Shown one piece after another: positions 27,161-34,293 of a DNA stretch of 41,525 bases. Source of the DNA: JBHPGW01 sp042569785 (GTDB lineage Bacteria; Planctomycetota; Phycisphaerae; Sedimentisphaerales; Anaerobacaceae); the NCBI GenBank assembly GCA_042569785.1, contig JBHPGW010000020.1, forward strand, positions 1-41,525. The letters run 5' to 3'. Numbering within the stretch: the first letter of the stretch is position 1; the number at the start of each line of letters is the position of its first letter. The position numbers and the translations under genes were made by a program. The notes beneath the pieces were generated by a model. The model was not told the origin of the DNA, searched no databases, and saw nothing but the letters and a program-made list of their open reading frames with translations.

Positions 27161-27248
27161 AGAGCCGATTGGTTACTATTCCGGATTCCCGCAAAGATGG
27201 GGATCCAGAATCCTTATTGTTTAGTCTGCCAATCGTGATATCGGCTCT
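27161..27248. repeat. Palindromic element interrupting a MauE-like gene
   Basis: AGAGCCGAT (27161-27169) is repeated inverted as ATCGGCTCT (27240-27248), and CGATTGG/CCAATCG gives a second short inverted pair. The centre holds an imperfect inner hairpin around GGATTCCC...GGGGATCC (about 27183-27205). The whole resembles a small dispersed repeat of about 90 bp. The MauE-like frame downstream becomes open only at its right end. A hydrophobic frame without a start codon ends at about 27160 on its left. Confidence 0.45.
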
Positions 27249-27499
27249 TTCTTACTGAAATTATTATAAGTGCCGGCATGGCTGCGATGTTTACGTTTGT
27301 TATTAGCTCTGCGTTATATCATAACCTTGAAATTACTTGTGGCTGCTTTGGTGTCTCATCTACTGAAATTATAAATTACTCTATACTGATTCGTGCTTGT
27401 ATGATATTACTACTTGCTGCTATAGCATACTCAGGAATGCTTGCAGTCAATGTTAAATCAGAACCAGTAAAATCCAATAACAATAATGGCTTACCTTAG
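27239..27499 (+). pseudogene. MauE-like gene fragment (N-terminus missing)
   Basis: The frame is open from 27239, with the first ATG at 27278 and a stop at 27499. It encodes SAGMAAMFTFVISSALYH, then ITCGCFG (the MauE cysteine pair), a final TM helix (ILIRACMILLLAAIAYSGML) and a short polar tail. This matches TM3-TM4 of a MauE domain, such as the one at 21580; TM1-TM2 are missing. Just upstream is a palindromic repeat, so the gene was probably truncated by it. A functional two-TM protein is possible but less likely. It is a second, independent MauE copy in the same cluster. Confidence 0.6.
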
Positions 27500-27565
27500 A
27501 AATTTTCTACTGACCGAGAAGATTAGTTGACAGCTTTGATAATCGGATTCTATCTCCCATTTCTG

Positions 27566-28270
27566 CTAAGGTTCCCTTAAAACCCCTTGGCAAGGTATCA
27601 ATATACTAGTTTCAAAGGTGATCTCTGGTGTCTTCTCACCTGCTGGCCATTTTATCAATAACTTTATCGCCTTCGGAGGAGCATTTTTTGAATTATAGGA
27701 AGCCTTCCATTCGAGAGTGTCAGAATTAGGATCAGCAGCAAGTAAATTGAAGGCAGATAGCCCCTCCAATAGAATATCTGACGTTTCTACCCCGATAACT
27801 TTTGCTTCTGCACAAGGCTGTTCGAATCTTTCCAACACAGTTCGGCCTGTATTACGGTCCTTAGTGAAATGATAGCGAACTTTTGCCATACGTGATGCCC
27901 CCAAACTCCCTTTCCACCAAGGGTACAGAGTGTAAAATGTCAATTCTGTTGTGCCATTCGGCAGAGTCGATACTTCAAATGAGTTATTCCCTTTGTTGGT
28001 CTCAACTTCATCACCCCCATCATCGTCTTTACCTTCTGCCTCTGATGGGAAGTAAAGACAAGACAACTCAGTTCGAAGGCTTTCGATAATTATACGGCTG
28101 TCATGATAAATTGGACGTTGGTCTTCAGCATTTGAACAAATTGTGCGAGCCTGTCTATATGATGCACTTATCCCCATAACCAAAATAGAACTGATGAGCA
28201 TCACAAGAAGCAATTCGATGAGAGTGAAGCCACTGTGATCGGTCAGGTCATTTGTTATTGAGATTTTCAT
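27566..28270 (-). CDS. gspJ: Type II secretion minor pseudopilin GspJ-like
   Basis: A protein of 234 residues with a class III prepilin leader and cleavage site HSG|FTLIELLLVMLISSILVMG (F methylated, Glu5 present). The body fits GspJ by size and by gene order after G-H-I (ARTICSNAEDQRPIYHDSRIIIESLRTEL, split). It would form part of the pseudopilus tip with GspI and GspK. It is the last gene of the minus-strand gspFGHIJ set and converges on the redox cluster. The assignment as J rests mainly on gene order. Confidence 0.78.
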   Translation of the reverse strand: MKISITNDLTDHSGFTLIELLLVMLISSILVMGISASYRQARTICSNAEDQRPIYHDSRIIIESLRTELSCLYFPSEAEGKDDDGGDEVETNKGNNSFEVSTLPNGTTELTFYTLYPWWKGSLGASRMAKVRYHFTKDRNTGRTVLERFEQPCAEAKVIGVETSDILLEGLSAFNLLAADPNSDTLEWKASYNSKNAPPKAIKLLIKWPAGEKTPEITFETSILIPCQGVLREP

Positions 28271-28277
28271 GTAATTA

Positions 28278-28676
28278 CTACTTGCCTTCCAAGGCGGTTT
28301 TCATTTCGGTAAGTGAAAGGAGTTGATACTCTTGTGGTCTCTGCTGCTCCTGCCATATAACCTTCACACTGATTGAGCCAAGGCTCTCAACAGGAGTAGG
28401 GGCTATCTGAATCTGCCAGTGATACAAATCCCTCTGGCCATTTCTTATTTCAAAAGCAGTATTACCATTTAGTTTGGTTTCTGTTAGTAATTCTTCAGCA
28501 AGTAATACTGCTTTTGTCAGCATTCTGCTGTGATAAGCTGCCATTGAGCAAGTGCGAAGTGCACTGAAAATTGCGATTAAAGATGTACTAAGTATTGCCA
28601 AAGCAACTATTACCTCTACCATTGTGAAACCAGTGCCAGAACGATTCTTTTTAGATGGACGTTTCTTCAATTTCAA
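28278..28676 (-). CDS. gspI: Type II secretion minor pseudopilin GspI-like
   Basis: A protein of 132 residues. It has the prepilin motif GTG|FTMVEVIVALAILSTSLIAI and the I-type 'MVEVIVALAIL' core, followed by a short beta-domain (YHWQIQIAPTPVESLGSISVKVIW, split). The start is TTG: either 28676, or 28670, which has GGAAGG at a better spacing. It overlaps the gspH-like gene by about 20 nt. It initiates the tip complex of the pseudopilus with GspJ and GspK in known systems. Confidence 0.8.
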   Translation of the reverse strand: MKLKKRPSKKNRSGTGFTMVEVIVALAILSTSLIAIFSALRTCSMAAYHSRMLTKAVLLAEELLTETKLNGNTAFEIRNGQRDLYHWQIQIAPTPVESLGSISVKVIWQEQQRPQEYQLLSLTEMKTALEGK

Positions 28677-29151
28677 CCTTCCGGCCTTTAATATTGATTG
28701 TTATAATTGCATCTCTAAATGAAAGAGAGAAGCTTCCATTAGGCCAAGGCAATGCTGGATCAAAGATTAAAAAGTGTTCTTTCCCTGCCGTATCAAAACC
28801 CTCTATATCGATGATATTAATGTTTCTACTGAAATAACGGGGCCTGCCTTGGTAGTTGTCGAGAGCCTCAAAGACATCTTGACCTGCGTCCCTCGATGCT
28901 TCCAGTAAATAGCTTTTGTCTTTGGGTTTAAGAACTATCCTCGTAGGCCTCGCGCTATTAATAGCCAGATCGACTGCATATTTGACCATCTCTGCTACAT
29001 TCAGACTTTCTTGTTTTATTTTAAAACTTTCGTTACTTCTTGTGGCATATGGTAATATTACCGTTATTGTCGTTGAGATAATCACCAACACAATAATAAG
29101 TTCGAAAAGTGTAAAGCCACTTAGTTTTAATTTACTATTGCAGGCGTTCAT
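28651..29151 (-). CDS. gspH: Type II secretion minor pseudopilin GspH-like
   Basis: A protein of 166 residues with the prepilin cleavage motif LSG|FTLFELIIVLVIISTTITV. The middle (KYAVDLAINSARPTRIVLKPKDKSYLL, split) is GspH-like: a helix, then a beta-strand with an R..R/K pattern. It overlaps gspG by 17 nt and gspI by 26 nt. It links the tip complex to the major pseudopilin in known systems. Confidence 0.8.
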   Translation of the reverse strand: MNACNSKLKLSGFTLFELIIVLVIISTTITVILPYATRSNESFKIKQESLNVAEMVKYAVDLAINSARPTRIVLKPKDKSYLLEASRDAGQDVFEALDNYQGRPRYFSRNINIIDIEGFDTAGKEHFLIFDPALPWPNGSFSLSFRDAIITINIKGRKVEIEETSI

Positions 29152-29593
29152 TTATAAGCTCATCATGGTTTGTGATATCATCTTCATTACCTATTACACC
29201 ATCCGGGCCCGGAGAGATGATATCATATAAAAATTCCGAAGAAGTCAACTGGCTTGGATATTGATAATGGTACTCATTACCCCATGGGTCCCGTGGTACT
29301 GATGCACTCTTAAGGTATGGTCCTCGCCAGTTTCTTACTCCGGGATTTGTAATCAGCGATTGCAGGCCCTCATCGGTCGGATATTGCCCGGTATCTTGCT
29401 CAAACAAGTCCATTGCAATGCCAAACGTCCCTATTATAGTCTGCCTTGCAGCTATTATTCTGGCTTCCTGTGACCTACCAAAAAAACGCGGCACTACAAC
29501 TGCAGCCAAAACGCCAATTATGGTAATGACCAATAGCAGCTCTATAAGAGTAAAACCGTTAGCATTTCTTTTGTTTCTGTAAAGTTTGTTCAT
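29135..29593 (-). CDS. gspG: Type II secretion major pseudopilin GspG
   Basis: A protein of 152 residues. The prepilin leader ends NANG|FTLIELLLVITIIGVLAAV. The C-terminal body carries the GspG hallmark segments: DLFEQDTGQYPTDEGLQSLI, NWRGPYL, VPRDPWGNEYHYQYP and the calcium-loop-like SPGPDGVIGNEDDI. These are diagnostic for the major pseudopilin that polymerises to push substrates through the secretin. It lies 18 bp after gspF. This is the most secure identification of the set. Confidence 0.94.
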   Translation of the reverse strand: MNKLYRNKRNANGFTLIELLLVITIIGVLAAVVVPRFFGRSQEARIIAARQTIIGTFGIAMDLFEQDTGQYPTDEGLQSLITNPGVRNWRGPYLKSASVPRDPWGNEYHYQYPSQLTSSEFLYDIISPGPDGVIGNEDDITNHDELINERLQ

Positions 29594-29610
29594 TCCTTAA
29601 TCTGCTCCTT

Positions 29611-30825
29611 TCATCCCACCATTGTGCTGGTTTCAAAAATTGGCATTAGTATTGCCAGGACAATAAATCCTATAATAATACCCAATACAATGATCATAAA
29701 CGGCCCCAGCAAACTGGTCATAACATTTATTGCCGACTCACTTTCCTGGACATGCATATCCGCTATTTCCATTAGCATTTCAGGTAGTGTACCGGTATCT
29801 TCCCCGACGGCTACCATATTTGCTGTGATTTCACTAAAATACTTTTGTTCTCCCATTACTTTTGCCAAGGTTACGCCGCTTAATACACCTGACTCGACAT
29901 TATCTATCTCCCTGGCAAAAGCTGTGTTTCTAGTGATTCCCTTTGTGGTATTTATTGCTGACATGATATTTACACCGCCAGCAAGCAAAGAGCCAAACGT
30001 TCTGGCAAAGCGAGCTAATTGTAATTTCCTATTTAAAGTCCCGATCAAGGGGAGTCTAAGCAGAGCAGAATCAACAGAGAGCTTGAAATGCTGATTCCTC
30101 AGTGCTATCAGGCAAAAGAATGCCATTGAGGCTGTTATTAATAAAAATACAGGCCAAAAGCTTTTTAAGAATTCTGTTGAGTTTACTAATATCTTGGTTG
30201 GTAGTGGTAAAGCCTGGTTGGCAGTAACAAATAATTCAATGAATTTCGGTATGACAAATGTGGTTAAAACGACAATAACAGCAACGCTTACTACTAGTAG
30301 AAAAATGGGGTAGATCATGGCACTTCGAATTTGCGAATTTATTGTTGCTTGTGCTTTAAGTTCTTTGCTTAAAAGGGATAACGTTTCAGATAAGCTGCCA
30401 GATTCTTCGGCGGCTTTTACTATAGCAGTGTAGACTTTAGAGAAGATTTTAGGGTGTTTAGCCATTGCTTCAGATAATGAACTGGACTGTTCGATATCAC
30501 TGTAAAGCTCGCTTATTACAGAAGTTAGATGTTTATTTGCGGTTTGCCTTGATAAGGTTTTCAGGGCGACTGTCAGCTGCATGCCAGCCTTGAGCAGGGC
30601 AGCTAGTTGGTGACTAAAAATGGCTTTTTCCTTTGTGGTTGCTCTGTAGCCAAGGCCGATATTTGAGTGCAGGAGAGCGGTAATTGCATTTTGCTGGTCT
30701 ACGCTGACGAGGTAGTAACCCCTTTTTCTTAAAGTAGTTATGGCAACGTCTCTGTTGGTAGCTCGGAGGCTACCTGAGGCCGGGGTTCCATCGGTATTCT
30801 TTGCTTTGAAGAGGTAGTTAAGCAT
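29611..30825 (-). CDS. gspF: Type II secretion inner-membrane platform protein GspF
   Basis: A protein of 404 residues with two GspF repeats (about 70-195 and 270-395) and TM segments at about 170-190, 220-240 and 373-393. Typical features are AIFSHQLAALLKAGMQLTVAL near the N-terminus, AEESGSLSETL and VGEDTGTLPEML in the two copies, and LLGPFMIIVLGIIIGFIVLAILMPIFE at the end (split). It is the membrane platform that couples the GspE ATPase to the pseudopilus. gspE, which usually lies just upstream, is not present; the sequence upstream is transposase remnant. Confidence 0.93.
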   Translation of the reverse strand: MLNYLFKAKNTDGTPASGSLRATNRDVAITTLRKRGYYLVSVDQQNAITALLHSNIGLGYRATTKEKAIFSHQLAALLKAGMQLTVALKTLSRQTANKHLTSVISELYSDIEQSSSLSEAMAKHPKIFSKVYTAIVKAAEESGSLSETLSLLSKELKAQATINSQIRSAMIYPIFLLVVSVAVIVVLTTFVIPKFIELFVTANQALPLPTKILVNSTEFLKSFWPVFLLITASMAFFCLIALRNQHFKLSVDSALLRLPLIGTLNRKLQLARFARTFGSLLAGGVNIMSAINTTKGITRNTAFAREIDNVESGVLSGVTLAKVMGEQKYFSEITANMVAVGEDTGTLPEMLMEIADMHVQESESAINVMTSLLGPFMIIVLGIIIGFIVLAILMPIFETSTMVG

Positions 30826-30914
30826 TAGTCGAATCCATTTATTTAGGTATCCTTGTGTTGATATAGCGTATTTCTATAGCAATATGTTGATATTGTTGTT
30901 GTAGAGGTGAAGGT

Positions 30915-31907
30915 AGTCAGAAGCTTTCGCTCCATCAACTCCGTCGGAGATAAGCCATCCGGTATCGGTTCTTTCTATGGCGGTTGCTCCTGGCAAGCCA
31001 TCCGCTATTTGTAATCTTTCTGTACCGCTACCAATAATTCAACATCACCTGCCGGTCTCTTCGTAAAATTGTCATCACTGCTATATCCGGCATCAGCCAA
31101 AGCTATGCCGGTTTCTTCTTTAATTCCAACTGCCTGTCGGTTCGATTCTATCTGCTCAAGCATCGGGTGCAATTGTTGTTTATCATTTTCCTGCTGTGTT
31201 ACATCCTCGGCAACTATTACCTGATCTTCTGTCACCACCGCCTGAGCATTAAGCCCCTGAACATAACCTTTTCGTGTCTTCATGATACGGCTGTCAGGAT
31301 CGCTGACATTGGCCTTGGCATCTTTGTTTTCTGCATCTTCGGGCGACTTCGGCTTACGGCCCCGAGGCTTTTTGCCGGTGTTTTCTTCTTTGGCTTTACG
31401 CCTGTCTATCTTATCCTGCTAAACTTGACGGGCTTGTGCTTTCTCACGCTCTAAACGCCCTTTACAGGCTTTGAGGCGATTTATGCGGCTGTTGCGATCT
31501 CGCAAATCTTCCGGCATTTCATCGCCGCGTTTATCAGGACCGAAGGCTTTGTCTTCTTCAGCATCTTTTACCGCTGCCTCAGAAAGCATCTTATCTATTT
31601 CCTGCTCCAGATGCTTCAATGTACGATTGGCTGCCAGTGAAGCAGTTGCCTTGATCTTTGTGCCATCCAGTGAGACCTTGCCGAGTTTGACCAGCCCGGC
31701 TTCACCACAAAGCCGAAGGATTTCAAGGAATAGTGTTTTTAAATGCGATTGATTATCCTTGCGAAAGCGGCTTATCGTAGTGTGGTCGGGAGACTGGTTT
31801 GCCGTAATGACTTTATACGCCACATCAGTCTGACAATATTTTTCAATCCGACGACTGGAACGTTCACCGCTGCAGTAAGAATATATCAGCAAAGCCACCA
31901 TTGTAGT
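30915..31907 (-). pseudogene. Decayed IS1182-type transposase
   Basis: A single frame runs the whole length but is cut by three TAG stops (31419-31421, 31005-31007, 30975-30977). The pieces read VALLIYSYCSGERSSRRIEKYC and ANQSPDHTTISRFRKD (IS1182 N-terminal domain), KVSLDGTKIKA (first catalytic Asp), VQGLNAQAVV, GIALADAGYSSDDNF (second Asp) and, beyond the stops, IPDGLSP...MERKLLT, the conserved C-terminal motif of IS1182 transposases. The N-terminus is lost at the junction with the intact insertion sequence at 31908, and the C-terminus stops after MERKLLT. It cannot be functional as it stands. Confidence 0.85.
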
Positions 31908-31926
31908 TGTCAAGCGTTCGTAGGAC
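31908..31926 (+). repeat. Terminal inverted repeat, left end of the IS
   Basis: Nineteen bases beginning TGTCAAGCG form a perfect inverted match with 33454-33472. The match ends after GGAC, where the two ends diverge. Confidence 0.85.
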
Positions 31927-32115
31927 CGCCGTAAAAAGGCTAACTTTATAGCATTTGATCTTTGAAAAATGAATATGTGGTCAGATGTAATAGGACAGAA
32001 GCGATATCAGATGCCGAACCCTATCAAAATGTAAGAATGTTGTCTTTGATTATGATGTGTTGACGGACTATCCCTGTGTTAAGCTGACATGGAAATTGAA
32101 AAACGAGATCGCAAA

Positions 32116-33312
32116 CTAAGCGACTTTTTTCAGTCGATACCCCATTACCCGTGTGTGGCGAAAGAAGCGTTGTTCGATATTACACGGAACTGTTTTGGCA
32201 TCATGCCCGGGCCTGTCTGGCTTGTTGTTGTAATAAACATCGTCAGGGCGAATGCCATCTAAGGCCATGTGTGGTCGCCAGTTGTTGTACCAGAGTTCAA
32301 ATTCTTTGCATAGTTCCGTAAGATGAGCAATGCCTTTGATGATGGCAACCCGTTTGAGCCATTCATGTTTGAAAGTCTTGTTGACTCTTTCGGTGACAGC
32401 GATGGAGCCATGCTTTCCTATAGCTCCCAGGCGAGGCTTGATATTATATTTGCCCAACAGCTCGGCAAATACCTCTCCGGTGAAGACATGAGCTTGATCT
32501 GAGATAATATGTTTGGGCGAACCATACTTTTCAATAGCGATTTCCAGCGCATTATTAATCCATCCGGCATTGGGTCCTTCCAGAGGAACTGCAGCCATTA
32601 CTTTACGTGAGTAATGGTCAATGACAACACAAATATGGATCGGCCAAAGTCCCCAGCAAAACACCATTGTCGTGTCAATGGACCAAACGTGATTGGGGTA
32701 CCAGGCCGGGATGGAGCGAGCTACCTCATCTTCCGCTTTCTTCGGTTTAGATTCTGTTTTAGGGCCTGTTCGGGGCTTAGGTTGATTGAGGATATTCCGC
32801 ACGGTCGAAGCCGACAGAAAGATATTTAACAGAGCCAGTTGGTTGGCGATTCGCACCCGTCCACAGTTGACATTGGCCTTCGTTATTTCCCATACCAGGG
32901 AGGCTATTTCGGTTGGTGTTTTATTTGCAGGGATTATTGACGGTATCTGTTCTTCGATTTTATGGAGCCACCGGTAGAGCGTTGATTTGGCAATGCCCAG
33001 ATATTCGGTCACTCTGCGTCTTGGAACCTGAAAGGTTTCCATGTAACAGAGAATGAAGAGCTTTTCCCGAAGCGTGTATCGCTTGTTTGTCTGTTTCTTT
33101 TGAACTCCTTTTTGAAGGATGGTTATCTGTATTTGCTGCTGATAGACCTTGTCGCGAAGAAAGATGATCTCTTTGTCTTTGTCGTCAATATCCATGGATG
33201 CAAGACGTTTCAAGCTTCGTTTGCGAGCTCTGCCAGAGAATCGAGCGGCAAGGATGGCTGCTTTGGCAATCAGTGTAACCGCAGCGTTGACAATTTCAAT
33301 ATTTGTTGCCAT
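32116..33312 (-). CDS. Transposase with integrase (rve) catalytic core
   Basis: A protein of 398 residues. The N-terminal 75 residues are basic and coiled-coil-like. Residues of about 78-118 form a helix-turn-helix (LREKLFILCYMETFQVPRRR, then VTEYLGIAKSTLYRWLHKIE). The DDE core follows: D213 (WSIDTTMV), D272 (ISDQAHVF) and E309 (VTERVNKTFKHEW), a 36-residue D-E gap. The rve_3-like tail is WYNNWRPHMALDGIRP. It is complete and uninterrupted, and inside perfect terminal repeats, so it is probably active or recently active. The ATG is at 33312. Confidence 0.9.
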   Translation of the reverse strand: MATNIEIVNAAVTLIAKAAILAARFSGRARKRSLKRLASMDIDDKDKEIIFLRDKVYQQQIQITILQKGVQKKQTNKRYTLREKLFILCYMETFQVPRRRVTEYLGIAKSTLYRWLHKIEEQIPSIIPANKTPTEIASLVWEITKANVNCGRVRIANQLALLNIFLSASTVRNILNQPKPRTGPKTESKPKKAEDEVARSIPAWYPNHVWSIDTTMVFCWGLWPIHICVVIDHYSRKVMAAVPLEGPNAGWINNALEIAIEKYGSPKHIISDQAHVFTGEVFAELLGKYNIKPRLGAIGKHGSIAVTERVNKTFKHEWLKRVAIIKGIAHLTELCKEFELWYNNWRPHMALDGIRPDDVYYNNKPDRPGHDAKTVPCNIEQRFFRHTRVMGYRLKKVA

Positions 33313-33453
33313 AATCTACACTTGGAGCTTAATAAAACGATGATAATTATAATCCAATCACAAAATTATAGCATTTTGATGCAGGAAGTGCCAATTGGTC
33401 TGATTAAAACATAAGTGCTTGTTTTCCAAGGAGATGAATGTGTGTCGCGGGGT

Positions 33454-33472
33454 GTCCTACGAACGCTTGACA
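33454..33472 (-). repeat. Terminal inverted repeat, right end of the IS
   Basis: This is the exact complement of the left-end 19-mer at 31908-31926, ending ...GCTTGACA outward. Confidence 0.85.
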
Positions 33473-33596
33473 AGTACATAAGTCCCCACTAAGTGCCAGT
33501 TGTGTTTAGTTTTTGTAGAATTGCTGTAATTAGACAAAAATTAGACATATAAGTGCTGTGAAATCAAGTAGTTATGATGGTGAAATTTCTATATTA

Positions 33597-33638
33597 CTGC
33601 TTTACACGCAGGAGGTCACAGATTCAAGTCCCGTTTCG
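33597..33638 (+). pseudogene. Degenerate 3' half of a tRNA-Val(TAC)-like gene
   Basis: CTGC-TTTACAC-GCAG makes an anticodon stem-loop with TAC at the anticodon position. It is followed by GGAGGTC (variable loop) and a T-arm with TTCAAGTC, as in tRNA-Val. The T stem has two mismatches (A where G is normal before TTC, and ACAGA against CCCGT), and no acceptor stem or D arm is present in front. It is therefore a 3'-half remnant, the part usually copied by tRNA-targeting integrases. Confidence 0.55.
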
Positions 33639-33776
33639 AAAAGTGAAATAGAAATTCCTGCAAAAAACTACAACCAAACTACAACCAAAAGATGCAATAT
33701 CTACTAATCTTGCGATATTTACCACTTGCTAAATGTTGAAATACGCAGTATTTACGAAAACACAGAGATTTAATGA

Positions 33777-33819
33777 AGTTTTTGCAAACCGTCGCCTTAG
33801 GCCACTTGGCTACGCCGCC
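33777..33819 (-). pseudogene. 5' half of a tRNA-Cys(GCA)-like gene
   Basis: On the minus strand from 33819 the sequence reads GGCGGCG (acceptor), TA, GCC-AAGTGGCCTA-AGGC (D arm), then ACGGT-TTGCAAA with a GCA anticodon, all typical of tRNA-Cys. Similarity ends right after the anticodon loop; the descending stem does not pair and there is no T arm or 3' acceptor. It is a truncated copy, not a working tRNA. Confidence 0.55.
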
Positions 33820-34001
33820 AACACACATGCAAAAGCACGCCTGCAAAAGAAAATAGGATTTTAGCGTTATCCCCGTGATATTGCAAGAAAAATTTTGTAA
33901 GCTTAGTGACTGATGAACCCCGCTGAAGGACTGTTTTTTCGCTATTTTTCAACAAGCCAGGGACAAATCCCAAAAAAACGAAAAACCGTCCGATAATTTC
34001 C

Positions 34002-34031
34002 TTGACATTCGGCTTGATAATACTGTAGAAT
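34002..34031 (+). promoter_or_regulatory. Sigma-70-type promoter of the large secreted-protein gene
   Basis: TTGACA (34002-34007) and TAGAAT (34026-34031) are separated by 18 bases. The -35 element is a perfect consensus match. Transcription would start near 34038 and leave a leader of about 255 nt before the ATG at 34294. Confidence 0.65.
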
Positions 34032-34057
34032 AGTTGTGATAAATACGCGGACTTTAT

Positions 34058-34086
34058 GGAGGGGGGGAGGTGTGTTTTCCCCCTTT
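34058..34086 (+). promoter_or_regulatory. G-rich/C-rich hairpin in the leader
   Basis: A run of seven G at 34061-34067 can pair with CCCCC at 34079-34083, extended by A-T and G-U pairs. It sits at the 5' end of the long leader, about 20 nt after the predicted transcription start, and could stabilise the mRNA or regulate it. The rest of the leader up to the AAGGAG ribosome site (34279-34284) shows nothing I recognise. Confidence 0.35.
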
Positions 34087-34293
34087 CATTTCTTCTGTCA
34101 CCGCATTATATTTGGAGGAAATGTGTGCGATAATCCATAGGATAAAACCTAACTCACCACGCTGTAACCACCGATATATCCATTTATGACAAATAACAGG
34201 AATGTTAATAATATCTAAAAAATATAAACGTCTATCCCCCAATTACAGTGGGACATAAACAGATTGAAACATTTTTTTAAGGAGTAACAGATC

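Larger units (their letters stand above)
31908..33472. mobile_element. Intact insertion sequence, 1565 bp, with 19-bp terminal inverted repeats
   Basis: Both ends carry the same 19 bases in inverted orientation (TGTCAAGCGTTCGTAGGAC at 31908-31926, its complement at 33454-33472), and one transposase gene fills the interior on the minus strand. Ends beginning TGT and a D,D-36-E integrase-type transposase point towards the IS481/IS3-like world; the exact family is not certain. The flanks share only AGT on both sides (31905-31907 and 33473-33475), a possible 3-bp target duplication or chance. The left neighbour is an IS1182-like remnant that does not continue on the right, so a deletion accompanied or preceded insertion. 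Confidence 0.85.
33473..34001. other. Non-coding scar region between the IS and the large secreted-protein gene
   Basis: No gene is visible in this stretch. It is AT-rich and holds two degenerate tRNA halves on opposite strands (33597-33638 and 33777-33819), plus a short direct repeat ACTACAACCAA...ACTACAACCAA near 33668. It looks like the remains of an integrated element at tRNA genes. Confidence 0.5.

Noticed and set aside
29624..30094. 156-codon plus-strand frame antisense to gspF
   Set aside because: Hydrophobic antisense shadow of a TM-rich gene; no ribosome site or family features.
30915..31907. Three TAG codons as a sign of stop-codon recoding
   Set aside because: TAG is the ordinary stop of intact genes here (for example those ending at 5412, 12631 and 27020), and the frame has lost both ends; decay is simpler.
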